DNA of 64,000 bases, taken from contig NZ_CP043908.1 in the NCBI RefSeq assembly GCF_008630935.1, positions 310,001-374,000 of the forward strand, in the 5' to 3' direction. Under the pieces are notes generated by a model. The model did no database searches. It saw only the letters and a program-made list of their open reading frames with translations, and was not told the DNA's origin. The position numbers were made by a program, and so were the translations under genes. Source of the DNA: Thermodesulfobacterium sp. TA1. GTDB taxonomy: Bacteria; Desulfobacterota; Thermodesulfobacteria; Thermodesulfobacteriales; Thermodesulfobacteriaceae. Below are positions 60,445-64,000 of the stretch, piece by piece; position 1 is the first letter of the stretch; each line of letters begins with the position of its first letter.

Positions 60445-62040
60445 ATGGAAGTTAAAAAAACCGATATTTTGATAGTAGGCACTGGTATTGCCGGATTAAG
60501 CTTAGGTTTAAAATTGAAGGATTTAGGACATATTACTGTGCTTGCTAAAAAACGGGTTTTTGAGACCGCAACCTCTCTCGCTCAGGGTGGGATTGCCTGC
60601 GTGATGGGAGAAGATGACAGCTTTGCCCTTCATATTCAAGATACCATGATAGCAGGTGACGGCATATGCAAAAGGGAAACAGTAGAACTGGTAGTTAGGT
60701 CTGCTCCAGAAAGGATAAAAGACCTAATCAACTGGGGTGTTTGTTTTGACCGAGACCCAGAAAATCCTCAAAAATATCATCTTACTTTAGAAGGGGGTCA
60801 TTCAAGGAGACGTATTCTTCATGTAGGAGATTATACCGGAAGGGCTATAGAAAAAACCTTGCTGGAAAGGGTTTTTGAGGAAACCAATATCGAGATATTG
60901 GAAAACCATTTTGTGGTAAAGCTTCTTACTGAGGATGAAGAGAGAGGTTCTAAAGTAATAGGTGGATTAGTGCTTGACCTTAACCAATCTAAACCTTTGA
61001 TGATATTGGCTAAAGTAATAGTGCTTTGCACCGGAGGGGTAGGTAAGGTTTATCTCTATACTAGCAATCCTGATACTTCAACCGGAGATGGTATCGCTAT
61101 AGCCTATTCTTTAGGATGTAGGATAGCCAACATGGAGTTTATTCAATTTCATCCTACCTGTCTTTATCATCCTAAGGCCAAAAATTTTCTTATTTCAGAG
61201 GCTTTAAGGGGTGAAGGTGCAGTCCTTCTTAATGCTGAAGGAAAAAGGTTTATGCACAAATATGATCCTGTAAGAAAAGAGTTAGCTCCAAGAGATGTGG
61301 TTACCCGAGCCATAGACATGGAATTAAAAAAGACCGGAGCGGAGTGTGTTTATCTCGATATTACTCATTTACCTTCAGATTATATTAAAAAAAGATTTCC
61401 TTATATCTACGAAACCTGTTTGAAATATGGAATAGATATTACCTCTCAACCTATTCCTGTAGTGCCTGCTGCCCATTACCTTTGTGGAGGAATTTACACC
61501 AATCTTTGGGGACAGACTGATATACCTAATCTATTTGCTATAGGAGAATGTGCTTATACAGGCCTTCACGGAGCTAACAGATTAGCCTCTAATTCTCTTT
61601 TAGAAGGAATTTGTTTTGCACATCAGGCAAGTCTTAAAATAAGAGAACTTTGGCCTAATCTAAAAGAAAGTGCCCTTAATGTACCTAAAATTAAAGACCC
61701 CGTCATCAAAGAAATTAAAGAAGAGATGGTTTTTGTTTCCCATAACTGGGATTTGATAAGAAAAGTGATGTGGGATTTTGTAGGTATAGTAAGAAGCTTA
61801 AAAATGTTAGAATTTGCTAAAAAAAGACTTGAGTTTATCCAAAAGGAATTAGAGGAAAACTGGGGAGGTCTTTATTTAGACCTTGATGTAATGGAGTTGA
61901 AAAACCTATGTACCGTAGCTGAGATTATCGTAAAATCTGCCCAAAGACGTTTGGAATCGCGTGGCACACACTATTTGATAGACTATCCAGAAAAAAGGGT
62001 AGAATATTTGAAAGAAACAGTCTTTACAAAAGATGAATAA
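60445..62040 (+). CDS. nadB: L-aspartate oxidase
   Basis: NadB oxidises aspartate to iminoaspartate for NAD synthesis, with fumarate or oxygen as acceptor. It is 531 aa. The FAD motif VGTGIAGLSLGLKL, the TSLAQGGIACVMGEDDS loop, HTGDYTGR-type LHVGDYTGRAIEKTL and the active-site HPTCLYHP and GEGAVLLNAEGKRF are present. The C-terminus has the FAD-capping FAIGECAYTGLHGANRLASNSLLEG. nadA and nadC are not in the window. Confidence 0.96.
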   Translation: MEVKKTDILIVGTGIAGLSLGLKLKDLGHITVLAKKRVFETATSLAQGGIACVMGEDDSFALHIQDTMIAGDGICKRETVELVVRSAPERIKDLINWGVCFDRDPENPQKYHLTLEGGHSRRRILHVGDYTGRAIEKTLLERVFEETNIEILENHFVVKLLTEDEERGSKVIGGLVLDLNQSKPLMILAKVIVLCTGGVGKVYLYTSNPDTSTGDGIAIAYSLGCRIANMEFIQFHPTCLYHPKAKNFLISEALRGEGAVLLNAEGKRFMHKYDPVRKELAPRDVVTRAIDMELKKTGAECVYLDITHLPSDYIKKRFPYIYETCLKYGIDITSQPIPVVPAAHYLCGGIYTNLWGQTDIPNLFAIGECAYTGLHGANRLASNSLLEGICFAHQASLKIRELWPNLKESALNVPKIKDPVIKEIKEEMVFVSHNWDLIRKVMWDFVGIVRSLKMLEFAKKRLEFIQKELEENWGGLYLDLDVMELKNLCTVAEIIVKSAQRRLESRGTHYLIDYPEKRVEYLKETVFTKDE

Positions 62041-62068
62041 AAAATTTAAAAAACCGGTGAAAATTAGC

Positions 62069-62096
62069 TTTACAAAATGAAAAATTTTGATAAGAT
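62069..62096 (+). promoter_or_regulatory. Candidate promoter for the small zinc-ribbon gene
   Basis: TTTACA (62069-62074) and TAAGAT (62091-62096) are 16 bp apart, 31 nt before the GTG start at 62128. Confidence 0.45.
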
Positions 62097-62127
62097 TAAT
62101 TAAAAATTGAACTCTTAGGAGGTTAGG

Positions 62128-62328
62128 GTGAAGGTTATTTTTGACCCAGATATCCCAGAGGATTTTAAAGAGGATATTATAAAGGCGATAGAAGAGGAAA
62201 ATATAGCAGACCTTTGTAAGGTCTGCGGTGGAGATACTCTTTATGTAGCTTTTTTAGAGGGCGTGTTAGATGTAAAATGTTATGAATGCGGCCATTCATA
62301 TATAGAAATAGAACTTGCTGAGGAGTAA
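62128..62328 (+). CDS. Small zinc-ribbon protein of unknown function
   Basis: This 66-residue acidic protein starts at GTG 62128, 6 nt after AGGAGGTTAG. It contains CKVCGG and, 20 residues later, CYECGH, a compact C-x2-C / C-x2-C metal-binding ribbon with His next to the last Cys. It has its own candidate promoter. I do not recognise the family. It converges with tsaC, with only 2 nt between the stops. A real gene is supported by the ribosome site, the paired cysteines and codon use like its neighbours. Confidence 0.72.
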   Translation: MKVIFDPDIPEDFKEDIIKAIEEENIADLCKVCGGDTLYVAFLEGVLDVKCYECGHSYIEIELAEE

Positions 62329-62330
62329 TT

Positions 62331-62966
62331 TTATAGAAAAAAAGTCAATATATCTTTAAAAGGTATAGCTCCTGTTCTTATCAGAGAAAGTTGATTGTTT
62401 ACCACAGAAACTACAGTAGAGGGAGCGTTAGTTTCTAAATATCCATAGTCTACTATAAAATCCAATCCTGAAAGTTGATCCATAACTTCTTCAGGAGAAG
62501 AACAGGCAGGTTGGTTTGAAAGGTTGGCGCTAGTTCCGGTAATAGGTTTGCCAAAGGCTTTAATGATGGCTTTTACTATTGGAGAAGAAGAAAGCCTTAT
62601 ACCGATAGTTCCTGTTCCAGCGGTTAAATAAGGAGAAAGATTTTTTTTAGCAGGGAAAACTATGGTTAAAGGTCCTGGCCAGAATTTTTCTATAAGTTTT
62701 TCTGCTATAGGTGGAATTTCTTCGACCAAAAAGTACAGTTGTTCTATATCTTCTATTAAAAGAAGAATAGGTTTTTTTTGCGGTCTTTTCTTTATCAAAA
62801 AAAGCTTTTCTAATGCTTTTTGGGAAAAGGGGTCTGCAGCCAATCCATAAAGGGTTTCTGTAGGTATTACACCTACATTATGCTTTTCTAAAAATATAGC
62901 TACCCTTTGGGCTATATCTTCTAAATTAGAAAGGTCTTTTTCAAGTTTAAGAAGCTGAGGAGGCAT
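62331..62966 (-). CDS. tsaC: L-threonylcarbamoyladenylate synthase TsaC/Sua5
   Basis: TsaC makes threonylcarbamoyl-AMP from threonine, bicarbonate and ATP for tRNA t6A37; TsaB of the same pathway is at 18275-18967. The GVIPTETLYGLAAD motif, the FLIKKRPQKKPILLL segment (KxR), FWPGPLTIVF, GIRLSSSP and the TSANLSNQPA loop are present. The length of 211 aa indicates the short TsaC form without the Sua5 domain. Its start overlaps the zinc-ribbon coiled-coil gene by 20 bp. Confidence 0.94.
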   Translation of the reverse strand: MPPQLLKLEKDLSNLEDIAQRVAIFLEKHNVGVIPTETLYGLAADPFSQKALEKLFLIKKRPQKKPILLLIEDIEQLYFLVEEIPPIAEKLIEKFWPGPLTIVFPAKKNLSPYLTAGTGTIGIRLSSSPIVKAIIKAFGKPITGTSANLSNQPACSSPEEVMDQLSGLDFIVDYGYLETNAPSTVVSVVNNQLSLIRTGAIPFKDILTFFL

Positions 62967-63714
62967 TTTTCTCTTTTAGCACGGGTTCAGCACTTTCTTC
63001 AGGAAAATAAAATTTTTTATAAAAAATAAGTCTTTTACAATGAGGACATTCATAATATCTATTGTCTCTTTGGATCTCGTTGTAGAGTTGCGGAGGAATA
63101 GCCATATAGCAACCTTCACATACATAGTTGTCAACAGGTGCTATCCCTAATCCTCCTTTTCTTTCCCTTAAAAGTTCATATTTTTTAAGAAGTCTTGACG
63201 GAATTTTTTTACTTAAACTTATCCGTTTTTCTAAGAGTTTTTCTTTATCTTGATTTAGTTGGCTACAGTAATCATCAAACTTTTGCTTTTCTTGGTTAAA
63301 AATATCTTCTACTTTAGTAAATTCTTCTTCAAGTTTGGCTTTTTCTTGCTCAAGCTTTTCTATTTCCTCCATCAGCTTTAAGAGTTCCTCTTCTTTTTGC
63401 TTGTTAGCTTTTTTAATTTCTTCTATTTCTCTTAAAAGCAGTTGGTATTCCCTAGTACCCCTTATCTGGACCAACCGTGCTTGAGTGCTTTTAAGTCTTT
63501 GGTATTCTTGTTTTAACTCTTCTTCAAAAAGATTTTTTTGTCTATTTTTTTCGTCTAAGAGGCTTTTAAGGTTTTCTATCTTGTTTAGTAACTGGTCTTT
63601 TTCTTTTTGAACTTTCTGAAGGCTTTGAGGAACCTCTTGAACAGCTTTTTCTATCTTAAGTATTTCTAAGTCTAAATTTTGAAGCTCTATCAATCGTAAG
63701 ATTTCTTCTTGCAT
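62947..63714 (-). CDS. Coiled-coil zinc-ribbon protein (CT398-like)
   Basis: A 255-residue protein with a long antiparallel coiled-coil (about residues 5-180, very rich in Glu, Lys, Leu and Gln) and a C-terminal zinc ribbon CEGCYMAIPPQ ... CPHCKRLIFY. The TRLVQIRGTREYQLLLREIE-like segment (LVQIRGTREYQ) is typical of the CT398/zf-RING_7 family, whose role is poorly defined. It sits between a Nif3-family gene (25-bp overlap) and tsaC (20-bp overlap), an arrangement I have seen described for this family as nif3-linked (recalled, not checked). Confidence 0.85.
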   Translation of the reverse strand: MQEEILRLIELQNLDLEILKIEKAVQEVPQSLQKVQKEKDQLLNKIENLKSLLDEKNRQKNLFEEELKQEYQRLKSTQARLVQIRGTREYQLLLREIEEIKKANKQKEEELLKLMEEIEKLEQEKAKLEEEFTKVEDIFNQEKQKFDDYCSQLNQDKEKLLEKRISLSKKIPSRLLKKYELLRERKGGLGIAPVDNYVCEGCYMAIPPQLYNEIQRDNRYYECPHCKRLIFYKKFYFPEESAEPVLKEKNASSAS

Positions 63715-64000
63715 TTAACCTCCTCCGACAATATTTTATATGGACTTGGTTCCTTAAAGATTTCTATTTTGAGGTTAGTTTGTGAGGTGTTTATAAACTT
63801 AACAAGAACTTCTTTTAACCAATCAAGCACCAAACTTTCTGCTACTCCATGGTCGACTATGATAAAATTAAAACCCTCTTCCAACGAATCCTTAGCTGTA
63901 TGATATTTTACATCTGAGGTTATCAGGGTGTTAATCCCTAAGGTTTTAAGCTCATCCTTTAAAAAGGCTCCAGAACCTCCACATACCCCAAAAGCCTTAA
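63690..64000 (-). CDS. Nif3-like dinuclear metal centre protein, C-terminal part only
   Basis: The frame is open to the window edge on the minus strand, so the N-terminus is missing. The visible part reads FGVCGGSGAFLKDELKTLG, then LITSDVKYHTAKDSLEEGF and FIIVDHGVAESLVL. These are the C-terminal Nif3/YbgI motifs CGGSG, the (D/G)xxxYH metal ligand and the D(H/A)G histidine. The function of Nif3 proteins is unclear (metal-dependent hydrolase-like). The tail overlaps the coiled-coil gene by 25 bp. Confidence 0.85.
   Translation of the reverse strand, partial: KAFGVCGGSGAFLKDELKTLGINTLITSDVKYHTAKDSLEEGFNFIIVDHGVAESLVLDWLKEVLVKFINTSQTNLKIEIFKEPSPYKILSEEVKCKKKSYD

Overview
The window looks like a chromosomal stretch of a thermophilic, anaerobic, Gram-negative bacterium, most plausibly a member of Thermodesulfobacteriota (Thermodesulfobacterium or Caldimicrobium type). 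The assignment is inferred from gene content and not from any database search. The supporting features are: AT-rich DNA with AGA/AGG/ATA-rich codon use; a periplasmic [NiFe] hydrogenase with hypCD; a tungsten-type aldehyde:ferredoxin oxidoreductase; a siroheme-decarboxylase-like regulator/enzyme; an Hcp-type ferredoxin paired with a siroheme-motif protein; aspartate-semialdehyde sulfurtransferase (HcyBio); and a full outer-membrane set (lolA, mlaEFD, fabZ-lpxA-lpxI-lpxB).

Layout. 1-6756 (+): mutL (5' end cut off), miaA, yicC, a UbiA-type prenyltransferase, a ParA ATPase, a CDP-alcohol phosphatidyltransferase, hypC and hypD, ending in a strong bidirectional terminator. 6846-12810 (-): diguanylate cyclase, AOR, then the Tat-exported hydrogenase small and large subunits. 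12913-15622 (+): ftsK and lolA. 15625-16242 (-): a DedA protein. 16359-16445 (+): tRNA-Leu(GAG). 16454-23413 (-): a compact run of acuB-like, HcyBio, secG, dxr, rseP, tsaB and two orphan peptide-ABC permeases. 23565-26899 (+): polA and rluB. 26888-37552 (-): nifU-like, rpoZ, dnaJ, moaC, dksA, a double-length uvrA, and the ferredoxin/siroheme-motif pair behind an FNR/HcpR-like box. An IS110-family element in the opposite orientation interrupts this run. 37663-62328 (mostly +): ilvD, mlaEFD, the lipid A cluster, a stand-alone AICAR transformylase, greA, class V aminotransferase-serA-rlmN, argH, a tandem universal stress protein, yacG, a frameshifted TrxB-like gene, alr, tatB-tatC, apgM and nadB. 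On the minus strand within it are the siroheme-decarboxylase-like gene and amrS. 62331-64000 (-): a Nif3-family gene (cut off), a coiled-coil zinc-ribbon gene and tsaC.

The most interesting signals are: (i) a highly structured leader upstream of the IS110 transposase that looks like a bridge RNA, with a 9-nt guide-like match to the right insertion flank and alternative pairings; (ii) a sharp composition switch inside the transposase gene; (iii) a 1749-residue UvrA with four ABC ATPase domains; (iv) an alanine racemase that seems to start at an AUU codon; (v) a single-base frameshift in the TrxB-like flavoprotein directly upstream of it; and (vi) the FNR/HcpR-type operator in front of the ferredoxin/siroheme operon. 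No CRISPR array, rRNA, prophage or defence island was seen.
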